Below, piece after piece: positions 21,176-34,379 of a DNA stretch of 64,000 nt. The stretch comes from Cucumis sativus (Eukaryota > Streptophyta > Magnoliopsida > Cucurbitales > Cucurbitaceae). The position numbers were made by a program, and so were the translations under genes. A model generated the notes under the pieces. It was not told the DNA's origin and searched no databases. It saw nothing but the letters and a program-made list of their open reading frames with translations. The DNA is taken from the NCBI RefSeq assembly GCF_000004075.3, contig NC_026657.2, forward strand, positions 33,466,732-33,530,731. Reading direction: 5' to 3'. Each line of letters starts with the position of its first letter. Within the stretch, counting starts at the first letter, position 1.

Positions 21176-24100
21176 ATGGCGGGTCAATTCTCTCTAAGAC
21201 CCATTTCTTCTTCTTCTTCTTCTTCTTCACAATCTTCATCTTCTTCTTCATCTCTTACTCTTGCTTCTCGCTTGCTTTTCCTCTTAACTCTTCTCCCCTT
21301 GACTCTCGCCTGCTTTGCTTTCCTTCTCCAATGGCGTGGCGGCCTCAATGATCCCGTTACCCGTTGGTCACCCGACCAGCATGAATTCCCCGGTATGTCC
21401 ACTACTGCCCCTTCCATAGCTTCTCATTCTTCCCGTTCGGATTGTGTCGATCTTCTAGGTCGGAGTCATTCCCCTGCATTTTCTTATTACCGAGACTGGA
21501 AGTTCGACTACGGTACGGATCTGAAGCCCAAGGTCAGTATTTCTGTTTTTTCTTTTTACTTTGTTTAATTACTTTTCATGCCCTTGGATTTGTGGGGTTT
21601 CGCTGCTTAATCGATTTCGCGGGATTTCGGTGTTTGGATTTGGGTGTGGCCCCAAATTTGATCGAATCTTGTTAAGGTGGCTGATTGGTTTGGACTGCCA
21701 CTGTTTGTTGGATCCCATTCAATGCCCTTCATTTAATTTTTTTTTTTATTTGAATGGGTATGTGTTTGATTTTGACGAATGTCTGGTATATTATTTATGA
21801 ATTTTTGCGTAAGACGCTAGTGATTTACTGAGCATTTGGAAATTGTTTGAAATTTCGATCATGTACGTGAATTTTATCGTTTTTTACTTGGATTATGTAA
21901 TATTCTTGCCTTGCTAGTTCAACAACGTTGGGAAAAGAGATTTAGTTGTTTTTGTTGCTTATGTACCTAGACAGCTATGTTTGACTTATCTCTCTGAATT
22001 CTTGTTCTTATCAGATATGCATTACAACAAGCACTTCTGCTGGTTTAGAGCAGACTTTACCCTGGATTTTTTACCACAAGGTGATTGGAGTTTCAAACTT
22101 TTTCCTTTTCGTGGAAGGAAAGGCTGCCTCTCCAAATGTTTCCAAAGTTTTAGAGACCATTCCGGTGAGCCATGTCTTATTCTGTGCCTTAGTGTGAACT
22201 CCATGTTAATTAATCTATATCTCTTGTCTTCTGGATTTGTCTTCTTCAACTAAAACTTATTTGTTTTCAGGGAGTGAAAGTTATATACAGAACAAAAGAG
22301 CTAGAAGAGCAACAAACAAAAAGGTTAGTGATTTTTTTTTTCCCACATATGAATAGCATTATCTTTCCTTCCCTTCTTATTTCTCTTAATAGTTGATTTG
22401 TAATTTTTGTCTTTTATTTTCAACTCTGGATAGCTAGTTTAATCTTTTCACTATCCGATTTAGGAAGCTAAATTATAATATATACATCACTACCCACCAA
22501 CATATCATGTGTTGCATCTACACGAACAAAAATAAATGAAAAGAATAGAGAACCCTGCATTGCCTTCGTTGTGTTGCTTTTTGGAGAATTTTTTTTTCCC
22601 TGGCTTCTGAATGCTCTTTTGTAAAACACTTCTTTCTTTAGAATAACGATCTTTTATTCTTTTTTTTTTTTTGTCTTTTTTTTTTGTTTTTAACTGAGAT
22701 TCATTTGTTTGAATTTTAGTCGGATTTGGAATGAGACATGGTTGTCAAGCTTCTTCTACAAACCATGCAATTATGAATTGTTCGTGAAGCAGTCTCTGAA
22801 CATGGAAATGGCTATTGTCATGGCCAAGGTATTGTATTTTTCTTTTTCTCTGTATGCACTGGACATCCATCCAGTTTCTTAATATGGGAACTTCTCTCGA
22901 TCTAAATAATTTGCTTCTTATTGAACAGAGTGCTGGTATGGATTGGATCATCCACCTGGATACTGATGAACTGATGCACCCTGCGGGCACGCGGGAGTAT
23001 TCATTGAGACAATTGCTTGCGGATGTGCCTTCAAATGTTGATATGGTTATTTTTCCAAATTATGTGAGTCTTAACTTCATAAAGTTTTCCTTCAGATTGC
23101 TCCATATGATTGTCTCAATGCCTTCATTTCGGTGCTAAGAAACCTGCATGAACCTAATTGCTTTATTTTAAGTGGTCACTGATTGGATGATATTGGGTGT
23201 GCTTTGTATCAGGAGAGCAGTGTTGAGCGAGATGATGTCAAGGAACCTTTCAGTGAGGTACAGAATCTTTCATATATTCAGTTCAAGGCTAACCATTGAG
23301 TGTTTAACTAATTAAATATTATTGCAAGTTTGTTAGGTCATGTGGAGTTAGAAATTTTCAGTAGTTAATTTGCTTAAGTGTTATTATTGAAAAAAATTTA
23401 AGCTTATGTAGTTAGTTGGTACTGGGCTTGTAAATTGTAACTTTTAAGTGCTTGTTAGAATACAGTTTCATTATTAGCTTTTTATTTTATTTGAAAAACA
23501 GTTTTGGTTCAGGGAACTACTCAAGTTATAGAGTTTCCCTGGACGGTTTACTAATTACTGAAAACAAGACTATGTTTTACACTTTTACTATTTTCAAATG
23601 TTTCTTTGCAGCTCTGAAGTGACTGTTCATAGACTCTTTTTTTTTTTTTTTTTGTCTTTTTTGCTCTAAAAAAGTACTTAGATTTAATATTAAGAAAAAA
23701 AAAATGTTTTTGTAAAGTTGATTTATTAGTCATGTTATAAGAAATATGCTTTCAAATAGTTTTATAGAGGAATTGGTTTAAATGCTATCTATCTAGGTGC
23801 GTGTAAAAATAGTCGAGGTGCCCCTTACAGTAATATTCGGTTGATCTTTTATCTATTGAGAATAGGTGAGCGTGTAGTATATTATAAATCAATCCAATAA
23901 ACAAAACTTGAAAGTTGTTTTCAGAACACACACAAAAAAGAAAAAAACACAAACATGCCTTTATGATCTCTTTCCGATAGTATTCTCTCACTTTCTCTGG
24001 CGTTTCTAAGCAGAGGCTGCTCTCTGTGATTAATGGAATTCATATGGACTCAGACCTAGTTCCATTACAACATATGCAACGTGTTCCTTCAAACGATCTT

Positions 24101-27100
24101 CATTTTTTTGTTTCGCCTGTAATTGAATATATTAGCTTGTGTCTATACGAAACAGAAAGGAGTCTGGGTTGAACCATAAAGTCATGGGCTGGGATTGCTA
24201 AACCATTTGCTGTTGAATCTGGCCAAGTTTGTTATCTAATCCTTTATTCTTGTTCAGGTTTCGATGTTTAAAAAGAATTATGACCATCTACCAAAAGATG
24301 TGTACTTTGGTAATTACAAAGATGCAACCCGTGGCAATCCAAACTATTTCTTGACTTATGGAAATGGAAAATCAGCTGCTCGGATTCAAGACCATCTTCG
24401 TCCAAATGGGGCACATCGATGGCACAATTACATGAAAACCCCCAAGTATAGATTATTATTTCATCTATTTGACGTTTTCACATTTCTGTGTCTTAAAATG
24501 CTTCTATTTTTTATTTAATCATATTTCTAATTAAGCAGTTTAGCTAACCGTTACTTGAATCCATGGTAATCTTTTCAGTTTCTTTCTTTTTTTCCTCAAA
24601 TTGAGCTTATTTTTTCTGTCATGCCTGGGTAGGTCAGAGTTAGAATATCATCCTTAACGACTCTTGACCTCTGTTGATCATTTCTTTGTACTTGGTGCAT
24701 GTATTTAACAATGGTAGTGAGATCAAGTTGGATGAAGCTGCTGTTCTACATTACACATACCCTAAATTTACCGATTTGACTTCAAGACGTGATCGATGTG
24801 GCTGCAAACCAACAAAGGACGATGTTAAAAGATGCTTTATGTTAGAATTTGATAGAGCTGTGAGTTTCACTACCCTCATTCCCCCCCATTTTACTGCTTT
24901 TAATTTTAAGTTAAGCCATTTCAGTTGTTACTTGTGCTCCGCTAACTCATTGTGTTGTTTCTTTTTAAGTCTCAAAACTGTATGTAGAGACATTTTAGAG
25001 TCTAGATTTGTAATTACATGCTATTATAAAAGAAAGATTTGTATATATATTTCGTAATGATCTTTTAAATTGTGATGAAGATTTTCTTGAAGCAAAAAAG
25101 TCACACAAAGGTGAGAGAATTGGCCTTGACAAGTCATCCTTAAGATTAATAGTCCCATTAGATTTGCTGAAACAATTCAATGACATGAAATTTACAGTAG
25201 GGTTCTGAAATCCGTGAGAACTACAAAATGTTTACCCATTTGGTTAAAAAGGGAAGCACAAGTTTAAGAAGCAGAGTGAATTGACAATTTACACCAAGAG
25301 ATAACATAATAAGTAACGAGGTCAAAGAACACTTCAAAAGGAAGAGCTTTGTCCTTGAAGACTCCTTGGTTTCTACGAATCTCTCTTTCCAAAGGATTCA
25401 GAAGAAAGCCCTGGTATGTGTTTCCACAACAAGGCTTTGACCCTGCGAAAAGAATGACCTACAAGGATAGTGTTGAGGAGATCCTTTATATCCTTTAGGC
25501 AGAACCGTGAACCACCCAAAGGCTTAAAAAACGGTACTCCAAAACTACCATGCGAAAGTACGGCTAAAAGTATGACTCTGATCATCAGCTTTACATAAAA
25601 TATACCAGCCGGGGGATATGACCATACAAGGCATGCGTAGGTTTAGATCTTTGGTGTTGCTGAGTTTATGACTATTGAGGAGTATATGATTACTTCTTGG
25701 ACGCACAAATACTGCTCTATACCAATCTGAAAGGCATATATCAATTGTTTTGCTTCTTCTTGGTGTCTAATCTCATAAGTTTTTATTTGTTTATTATTAT
25801 TTTTTAAAATTTTGATTTGATATATAATTTTCCAATTGAGAATCCTTTTTGTAATCCTCTTGGTTGATGGGGATATCGACGTAGAGAAAAAAAAAAGACT
25901 ATTGTACGAAATACGTTGAATAGAAAAGGTAGCTTGGATCAAATAAGTATTGTTAGCACGCCTCTTTTAATCCTTAAGAGAATTGGATGCCTACCTTTCC
26001 ATTTAACTAAAGTTTTATGGGAATCTGTCCTAGTACAAGTTAATAAGGGAAGATTTACTGAGAAGTCACCAAAAAAGTATTTGCACAAGCACCTATCCTA
26101 TATATATAAGAGGTGACAGAATCATGAGAGGTCATGGACTGCACCACCATTCACCTCTTGATTTGTGATTATGGGAAAATAAATAACTCAAGAACTCTGA
26201 TTTCTCATTCCAGCACCTGGATATTGAAGCTGGCATGCAATTAGCAACGTCAAAGAGTTTTCTTGAACTGCTGAGCAGAGTGAAGTGCAAACATTCATGC
26301 CAGCAATAAACTTTATCTTCTTTTCCCGCTATGAGAACAGTCCTATTCATCAGGTCCTGAAGGCCAAAGATGCATTTCTGCGGGCACTTGTTTGTACTCA
26401 TTCTCTAAAGCGTAGAAAAACTACAAGGAAAAGACTTTTTGGGAGAAGAAAGAAAAATCCTTAAGGGATATGCCGCAAATATATGATGTTTGGCAAAAAC
26501 TTCAACGTTACATTGATGCGTGAGAAATCTAGTGGAAGAAAATTATAGTAAAGAACAAGGAAGTTCATCCAGCTGATTTAGGTGATGAATTCTGAAGAAA
26601 TTCACCAAGCCAATGGAAAGTTAACATGGTTAAATTTGAGAGGATTCGATTTTTTTCCCTCTGATCAGACTCTTTCTTTTCTCTTCCGTCTAAAGGTTGA
26701 ATAATATTTTTCAGAGAACCAAGAATGATTAGAAAAGCTAAAATTGTTACCGATCATTCTCCTGCTGTTTCATGGAAACTTCTTTCACGTAAAATTTATT
26801 GAAATGTGTTGAAAAATTCCTGTATGCTAGTTTGTTCAAAATGGATGTGTACCTATGTTGCATCTTGTCTATTGTCCATGTCCAAGTTTCTTTGCGCATT
26901 TTGGTTTGAAGTTCTACACGGAGACTAACAAATTCAAAGGGTCCTTATCTTTCTTTTATGGGAGTAGCTATTTGTAGGATATATAACATGAACTCTTGAT
27001 TTCAACTCACGTATGAATTTTTGTTAACACAATTATTTAAATTGTTCTTTCTATTGGATTTTAGACTGGGCTTTTCTTTGACATCTTCAAACTATATTCT

Positions 27101-28181
27101 CTACAGGCGTTCATAATTGCTTCAACTGCAACAGAGGAAGAAATGCTACGCTGGTAATTATTATGCACAATAGTATAATTTCCATCTCCATTTGGTTGCG
27201 AATGTAGAATCTTAGTTTGAATAGAATCTAAATCTCAAGGCTATCAGAGATTGCACCAGGCAAGGATAAAATCTCAACTGATTGTGTCATCTCATGCCTA
27301 CTATAGACTTGAGCCTTGGTTCAATGGTCAATGGTCAATGGGTTGGATATTTCTAAGTCTAACTTTCTTAAATCACAGTGATAGCAAGGAGTCGATGACA
27401 TATAGTCTAGTTTCCAGATGTTTATAAGTGTATTGTTTCTAATGTCTAGTCTACTTCCTTTTCGAATGCCTTTCTGAATGTTTGTCACTATGGCAAAACC
27501 ATTCCTGAGATAACAGTTGTGAAATATCATGCCAGGCATTCTTCTCTACTGTCCCATTGTGTCTTCTTCAACTTGGTTATTTTCTTGCTTATCATCGTTG
27601 CTGACCTATTTGTTATCTTGAGACTCAAGCCATCAGATTCACATAAATCATGGCTTTTAACAAGTTCTTATTCTGTTTTAGGTATCGTGAACGGATTGTG
27701 TGGACTGATAAAGCACTGAATTTAAAACTTTTAAGAAAGGGTATTCTGACTCGCATTTATGCACCTATGGTGAGTTGAATTGTATAAATTCTTTATTGTT
27801 TAAGCATTTACCTTCGAATGACCAATCATCTTGCTTAAAAGATGCATGGTGCAAGATAAACTCAAATGCCTTTCGTTCTATCTACAGGTCATTATTCAAG
27901 GATTGAGGAATTCTGGCATCTTTAGTTCTGTAATCTCATCTGCTGTTCAAAATACACTTGCCAAAGATCAATTCTTATCATCTGTCGAGAGTAGTAACTC
28001 TTCTAGACGAATTGAATCTGGAGGTCTATCTTCTAGAAAGGTTGGTATTAATAGCGGAGATTTTCAAGCAACTGCCCGAAAGATCCTGGAAATTGTGGAC
28101 AATCTTTCTGATCTCTCAGCTATCCCACCGTTATCTCCCCCCAGCCTCGACGAAGACGTTCCCGTTCCTGTGGACACATAA
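21176..28181 (+). CDS. KOB1: Glycosyltransferase-like KOBITO1 (ELD1/ABI8) homologue (11 exons)
   Basis: Single-pass type II membrane protein of the KOBITO1/ELD1/ABI8 family. In Arabidopsis, mutants of this family are defective in cell elongation, cellulose deposition and ABA/sugar response. Exons: 21176-21532, 22015-22164, 22271-22323, 22720-22828, 22929-23063, 23213-23257, 24258-24445, 24718-24859, 27107-27153, 27682-27769, 27888-28181; 535 residues. A poly-Ser cytoplasmic N-terminus (about residues 11-26) is followed by a membrane anchor (about 29-50). The lumenal part has [20 protein letters not shown], then HLDTDEL (a DxD-type metal/nucleotide-sugar motif, Asp234 and Asp236), then [14 protein letters not shown] and the Cys pair in RRDRCGCKP. 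Length and motif order match the family as I recall it. Intron 8 (2.2 kb) is unusually long and contains unassigned repeat-like DNA. Confidence 0.93.
21208..21257 (+). repeat. (TCT)n microsatellite coding for poly-Ser
   Basis: Repeated TCT codons in exon 1 of the KOBITO1-like gene produce the Ser-rich N-terminus. The complementary Glu-rich open frame on the other strand is an artefact of this repeat. Confidence 0.85.
24860..27106 (+). other. Long intron 8 of the KOBITO1-like gene with unassigned inserted sequence
   Basis: At 2247 bp this intron is far longer than the others in the gene. The interval of about 25060-26650 is richer in G+C than flanking introns and has purine-rich gene-like texture on both strands. 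No frame gives a recognisable domain, although open frames on the minus strand (25373-25585, 26132-26401) hint at decayed mobile-element sequence. I cannot name it. Confidence 0.4.
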
Positions 28182-28659
28182 TTATCACCATACATCATCG
28201 TAAATTGTTTCGATTTCACACAGTCCTCAGTTGTAGGATTTGGAATTCATTAGTCTGGCAAAGGAGGGAACTTTTACCAAGAGGTGACTGATCGATCTCT
28301 AGCCTAGCCATGCAAAATTTGAGTGTTTGATTCATGGGGTTCTTCCCGATCACTGTCCAAGCGGCTGATGTACATTTCAGGTTTAGATCTTACAGTCTAT
28401 AGAGTTAGAATTGTAGAGAGAGCTTGGATTTTGGATTTATTGTTAATGATTGGTTGGTTTTTTCTAGTAGCCCTATTTGACTACATTCCCCAAAACATTT
28501 CTGTTGCTGCAGTTTGTGATTTCTTCAGTTGTTTGTTTGCTTATTATACATATCAGAAAAGAAATATGGATTTTGAGAATGTTCATTCCCTCACTCAGAC
28601 ATCCCATATTTAAAACAGAAAATAGTAACAACTTTCAAGTTACAATTTCATCGTAATTG

Positions 28660-28809
28660 CAAATATAGCAAAATTATCACTAATAGATTTATATCGCTGA
28701 TACACTTCATATCATATATCAGTGATAGACCAATATTTGCAACATGATCTATCAGTGATAGACTTATATCATTGATAGAATTTGACAAATTTTGCAAAGC
28801 TATATTTGC
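28660..28809. repeat. Foldback-family element, well preserved
   Basis: Begins CAAATATAGCAAAATTATC and ends AAAGCTATATTTGC. The interior holds CGCTGATACACTTC, ATCAGTGATAGACCAATATT and ATCAGTGATAGACTTATATC, so it carries several inverted CTATCA/TGATAG pairs. Similarity to the element at 53315 continues past the right terminus (AATTGTGCTATATACTTAAT and about 40 bp more), so the full unit may be about 215 bp. Confidence 0.75.
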
Positions 28810-29946
28810 AAATTTTTTTAAATTGTGCTATATACTTAATTAATTTGAATTTAATTGCTAAATTTGCAACTATTCTTTTTAAAAATATCCATATTGTTCT
28901 TTTAGATAGTTTTTTTTTTTTTATGTTGTGGAAGAAATCACATAAACATGCAACAAGAATATAGATACGTCAAACCTTAGAGCCCAACACATGAATACCA
29001 ATTGATACAATCTATGGTTTGAACAATGGTCTTTAGACATCTTTGGTTATATGAACTCCAAAGTACACCCAAGACAAAATAATGATCACTAGTATCCTTG
29101 AGTATGACTTTCTTGTTTGTAAGACTAAGCTTGAAATAAAATCCATGGGCCCTGTAGTAAATAAAAGTGAACACACTCACTTAATTCCTACATTCATTCG
29201 AGCTTTGTCTAATTTTTTTCCTTTCGTGATAATGAGTTCCTAAAATATGTCATATTCACAACTATAGCAACACGTTTTGTGTTTTAGAATTATGACTACA
29301 TTCTTTTTTTATTAAACTTTAAAAGTTTTAAATTATTTCAAATGTTCCTATAAATCAAATGCTATATCATAATATCAAACTAGGTATATTACTGACATAC
29401 CAATTGTATAAATCTATGTGTGATTTCAGTATTGGAATTCATCTCTTCAACGCCACATCTTTGATCAAAATTGTGCATCGACAATTTTAAAAAGTAAAAG
29501 ACTAAACTTTTGAATTTTTAAAAAACGAAAACCACACGAAAACATAGATATTAATAAAATAAAATAAAAAATAAGAAAGAATGAAAATAGAAAAATTCTT
29601 CTAAAATCTATGCAATCTCCGACTTCTTTTGAACTTTTACTAAGGGTATATAATACAAAACCTATCAAATATCTCTATTTATAAAAAAATTGTGAAAGGT
29701 AAAAAAACTACATTTTGTTACCACGTAGGTTCATCTATTTAATAATATTTATAATAAAAAAATTGTTAAAAAAATAACAAATTTGATAAAATATTTATTA
29801 CATATAGAAAATTTTCAGATTCTATCCCTAATAGATATTGACAGTCACTCAGATAAAAATGTACAAGTGACATTGTTAGAATCCAAAAATTAGGCATAAC
29901 TCGTAAATATTTTAATTTATTTGCTATTTTTAAAAATGTCAATAAT

Positions 29947-29965
29947 ATTATATATATATATATAT

Positions 29966-30000
<35 letters not shown>

Positions 30001-30002
30001 TT
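29947..30002. repeat. (AT)n then (TTTA)n microsatellite
   Basis: About nine AT units followed by about ten ATTT units, ending some 90 bp before the ATG of the next gene, so it lies in that gene's promoter or leader. Confidence 0.9.
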
Positions 30003-30090
30003 GCAAATGATGAAAATAGTCTGAACTTAAAGTTTATTTCTTTAGTTTAAAAGAAAATCAAAAAATAATATGAATGAATGAGAAAGAAAG

Positions 30091-32978
30091 ATGGAGGCAA
30101 GAGAAATGGAGGAAGCACTGAAGGTGTTGGACTCTTCTCTTTCTCAAATCAAATGGCGTCTCAAATTTCCAGCCAAGCGTCGTCTCCAATTAGGTCAATT
30201 TCTCTTACCTTTCTTCTTTCCCCTCAACTTTTCACCTTTTCAATTCCTTAGTTGTTTCCTAATATCCTCGTTTTGGCAACCTCCGTTTCATTTTATGGTT
30301 TATTCGAAATTTGCAACTCATCATGCTAATGGGTTTTGAATTTTGATTATTGCATATATGAAGTTTTCGAGTTTGGAAAGCATTTGCAGTAGAACATAAA
30401 GTTTCATAAGCTACAGGTTTTTATCCATACATTCATCATCCCTTGATCATGGTTTGTTTGATGGTGCAGATGTCTTAGCTTTGTGTACTGGAATGAGACC
30501 AGTTGTGATGATAGACTATGGTGGGAAGATGCCTGAACTGCAACAGCGGCTTTGTGCACTTCTGAAACTGATTCAAACGGTTCATTACTTACTTCTTGCT
30601 TGCATATTGTGTTGGAATATAAATTACGTTGTTTAATGTCTGTATATCGTTAAAATCGTTTGGTCAGTGGTCATTGAAGATTTATGGCCATTTTATCTAT
30701 CTTAGTGTCCTGTGTTGCAACTTTTATAATATTGATGTTTTAAACCGGTGCAGGAATTACATATATTTGAGAATCTTAAGGTAATGGTCATGGAAGATAT
30801 GATATATCTGATACATGTGCAAGGACTCGCCGAACATGTTCATTCAACTTTAAATTCCAAATTCACACTTCTCCTTGTGGACATTGAACAGGACCCTCCC
30901 AAGGTTCATAGTGATCTTTGATTATCATCTTTTAATTTTCGAGGTTCTGCATTTTACCATCTTTGGTGATTTCCTTTTGTCTTCTTTGCTTCAGATGATA
31001 GTAGATGCTGAGAAAAGTTCACTGGGTTTGCAGCTTAAATCAATTCAAAAGTTGTTCTCATCTTTGTTTTCTCAAGATGAAACAGAAAGTGGCCCATTAC
31101 CATCTGTTGGGGAAACCTGCACAACGGATATCAGATCCTCTATTCATGGGATTAGTTCTCAGTCTTCTGTCATTGATCTTAGTAACTTTTTGCAGCATAC
31201 TGAAATCACTCTGCCAACTCTAAATGGGTAATTCTTTACTTTTGTGCACCCCTTTATCCTTCATTGCTTCCATAGGACTCATAGACTACCTAGAGGCATT
31301 TTTTAGCTTTGCAGTCAACGTTATTGGAAAATTGTGGAATGAAGTGGATATAGAGGGAAATTTACCTGTATGTAAAGTAACCACCTTCTGACTAGAGAGA
31401 CATTAGGGGATTGAATTTGGATCCTTCAGTAGACCTTTTTGGAAAATCTCTCTTCTCATATAGTTAGTTGGAGAAGCATTTTTGTAGCTTTAGCACTTGA
31501 GTAGGTAATTCTAGTTGGAGCAATTTTTTGTTAGCTCTAAGGGTTCAGAAGTTTCATTATGTCCTGTTGTAAACTCTGATTCTATCAATGAGAATGAATT
31601 ACCAATTTAAAATGTAAATAAGTGTAAAGAAATCAATTATAACTTTTGACTAGAAGGCTCTCTTTTGTAGATTTCCTCTTGTTTAGCTCTCCCAAGACCC
31701 TTGGTGGTTTTGCTATGCTTTTTCTTTTAATATCTCTTTTCCAATGTTTCTTATTAAAAGGGAACGAAGAGGAATTCAAATGAGCATTCAATGTGATTTA
31801 TAGCATGGTTTAATTTCTTTCTTTTTATAAATTGAGTTTATTTGCTTCAGATGGCTTCTTGGCTATCCAATTGTATACCTTTTTGATAAGGAGCACATAT
31901 CTGAGGCTACTTACAATCTTTCTGCTAAGCCTCTTCACATCTTCAGATTATCAGTTAGCAGGTACACCATTTCTAATTTGTTTCCTGCGAGCAAAATGAT
32001 CATTTTAGAAAGTTTATTCAAGTAAAATTGTTTCAATGCTAAACATGATAAGAAACAATCTTAAAGTAAAAGTAGGGGAAAAAATAATCTATATTCATTT
32101 CTGCATGATTACCATACTCAAGATACTGACATAACCCTTCCATAATTCAAATCTATTTATGGTTCAAAATCAATTCGAAAGAACAGTAAACTAGTTGGCT
32201 GACAAACTTTTCATATGTCTAAAACCCAATTCCAGTCCTTAAATTTCGTTAATGACTCAACTGATGGATGCTTTTTTCGTGTTGTTTGACAGTTCTTCTT
32301 TCATAAAGCCTTTCCTTCTCTAACATCATATGAAGTGGAGTTGTGCAAACTTGTTGCATACCTATCAGATAAAGAAAAAAACTAAACTAAACGCTAGCTA
32401 ATTCTCTTAGAATGAGTTTACAATAACTTTCGGAATATTGAATAATGCTATTAGCCGATTTGTAGAAACAGTTTTCAATATTTCATATGGCTCAGTTAAA
32501 TAATTAAAAGAAAATTTGGAAGTAACATATAAATGAACTTACAAAAAAATCTCACTTTCAAGCAATTATAGAAGAAGCACGATTAAAGTATTTGTTGAAA
32601 AAATGGTTCTTCAAAAAGTACTTCTTATTGAAGAAGTACTTAAAAGATTTTTCTCTAGAGGTCTTTCAACTGACTGAGTTACTGTACCACAGGAGAGGCG
32701 GTTCCACAAAAGAATCTCAGCTAGAAGAGCTTCTAAGGTAAGTTAAGGTTCAAATTTTGGGATACGATTGTTGGAAAAATAGATATTGAGTATCTTACTA
32801 AATAAATTTGAACAACAGTTTCACAGTGCCTTATGAGCTTAGCATGAGAGGAGCGAAGGAGGCATGGGCAGAGGCATTTTTGGAAAGTATGCAGCAAAAG
32901 TGGGAGAGATGCAGTCAAGTGTGGGGTTCGTTGAGGATGGAGGTTACTGAATGTCATGCACAGGCCATTGTCTTGTAA
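30091..32978 (+). CDS. Conserved protein of unknown function, possibly C1orf74/DUF4504-like (7 exons)
   Basis: Exons: 30091-30193, 30470-30579, 30754-30903, 30995-31227, 31851-31961, 32693-32737, 32819-32978; 303 residues, with all phases consistent. A second in-frame ATG at 30106 could also start it. Features seen: no signal peptide or membrane span, a central Ser-rich linker (about residues 140-190), then GWLLGYPIVYLFDKEHI, a short RRGGSTKESQLEELLSF segment, and a C-terminal block VPYELSMRGAKEAWAEAF ending in ECHAQAIVL. The last block recalls the vertebrate UPF0739/C1orf74 (DUF4504) family, which has no established biochemical function. That assignment is from memory and is moderate at best; that it is a real gene is well supported by splice sites and frame. 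Confidence 0.8.
31500..31620 (+). mobile_element. Possible LINE 3' tail in intron 4 of the DUF4504-like gene
   Basis: The stretch ends CTGATTCTATCAATGAGAATG, a form of the (TTTCAT)TATCAATGAAA end that recurs in other introns here (about 12010, 35290, 56980, 59925). A relic of a retroposed element is a plausible source. Evidence is limited to the recurring motif. Confidence 0.3.
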
Positions 32979-33506
32979 ATTGTGATCCTGCCAATCAAGA
33001 AAAAGAAATGAAAGAATTGTAATCTGCACATAAACACCTGAACGAAACGGCATCCTCTCTTGGCTCCCATCTACTCCTAACTTCGTCTTGCATTTTCAGG
33101 TATTTTTCTATCCTAAACTTGAATACTTCACTTTTCCTTTTCAACCTCATGGTTTAAATTTATTGTTTTTCAAAGTTATAGGTTAACAATGGTTAAAATA
33201 CGATTTTATTTAGTTCCTATAATTTGGAGTTGGTGTTTATTTGGTTTATGGATTTTGGGTTGGGTGATTGTGTCTATATTCGTCTACGAAGTTTCAAAAG
33301 TAACCCTTAAATTTATTTGCTTAGTTTTCAATTTTTAGAAATAAATTTTTTGGCAATGAACTATTCTTATTTCTTATATATTTTTTATTCTTCATAAGCA
33401 TTTCTAATTAAAAGTTTGGAAACAACACAATTATTCTTTTTTTCTAGTGTTATTTTTCCAAAACATTATTTTGAAATCAAAAGAAGAGAGTTTAATAGAC
33501 CAAATG

Positions 33507-34318
33507 TCAGAGACTAAATTGTTGGAACTCTCTTCTTCTAAAATTGTTTTGAAATCGATTATTCGATCCATAATTGTTGGAACTGCTGATTTTCTTGATC
33601 ACGTTGGAAAACTGGTTTGTTAGCATGGCAATGGACTCATTTACTTGACCATAGAGTGCTTTTCCTTTCTCAAGGGATTCATCTTCATGAATTGATTGGA
33701 ACGAAACACCTTTACATTTACTTTCTACTCTATCTGCTAAGGAGATTTCAAATGTGAGTAAGGAACCAAACAATTCATCTAGAGAGAGTATGACATCATG
33801 TGCTTCTAATCTTCTGGAGAGAGATTGTAAGACTTTCCTGACTAGCTTTGCTTCTGGAATTCCTTCACCAAGATCAAAGAATCATTGGCAATTTCCAGAA
33901 CCCGTACATTGTACTCAGTTATGGTTTCTTCTTCCATTATTCTTAGTGATTCAAACTTAGTAGTCAACAGCAGTAGACGAGAGGTCTTTACTTTAGATGT
34001 TCCCTCAAATGCTACTTCAAGGCTTTTCCATGCGTCTTTTGCTGTAACACGGGAGTTGATTAATTTGAACATGTTCAGGTCGACTCCATTATGTATGGCA
34101 TTGAGAGCTCGAGAATTTCTCAAGGATTCCTGCTCCTCTGCATCAGTCCAGGCTTCCTCTGGTTTTGGCACAGGCTTACCATCAACAGTAACCGTAGGTG
34201 GTTTCCATCCAATTTTAACTGCTTTCCAGGCCTTTGCATCCAGAGACTTTAGGTATGACGTCATGCGAGTCTTCCAATAAGAATAGTTTTTTCCATCCAA
34301 TATGGGTGGTCTTGTAGC
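33507..34318 (-). pseudogene. Copia-type gag pseudogene
   Basis: Minus-strand frames give a UBN2/Copia gag-like sequence with DGKNYSYWKTRMTSYLKSLD at its start, then KDAWKSLEVAFEGTSKVK and EEETITEYNVRVLEIANDS. The frame shifts near 33860-33870 and continues in another frame with FGSLLTFEISLADRVESKCK up to 33507. The zinc-knuckle region is missing. It is not expected to make a functional protein. Confidence 0.7.
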
Positions 34319-34379
34319 GACAACAACTTCTCCTAGCGTTTCCTTTTATATCGAACCCGTTATGATACCAATTGAAAAG

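Larger units (their letters stand above)
28182..30090. other. Intergenic AT-rich region
   Basis: 3' flank of the KOBITO1-like gene, a foldback element (28660-28809), and (AT)n/(TTTA)n microsatellites near 29947-30002 just upstream of the next gene. No supported gene. Confidence 0.7.

Noticed and set aside
21184-21417. Glu/Arg-rich minus-strand frame opposite KOBITO1 exon 1
   Set aside because: Artefact of the TCT microsatellite that codes for poly-Ser on the plus strand.
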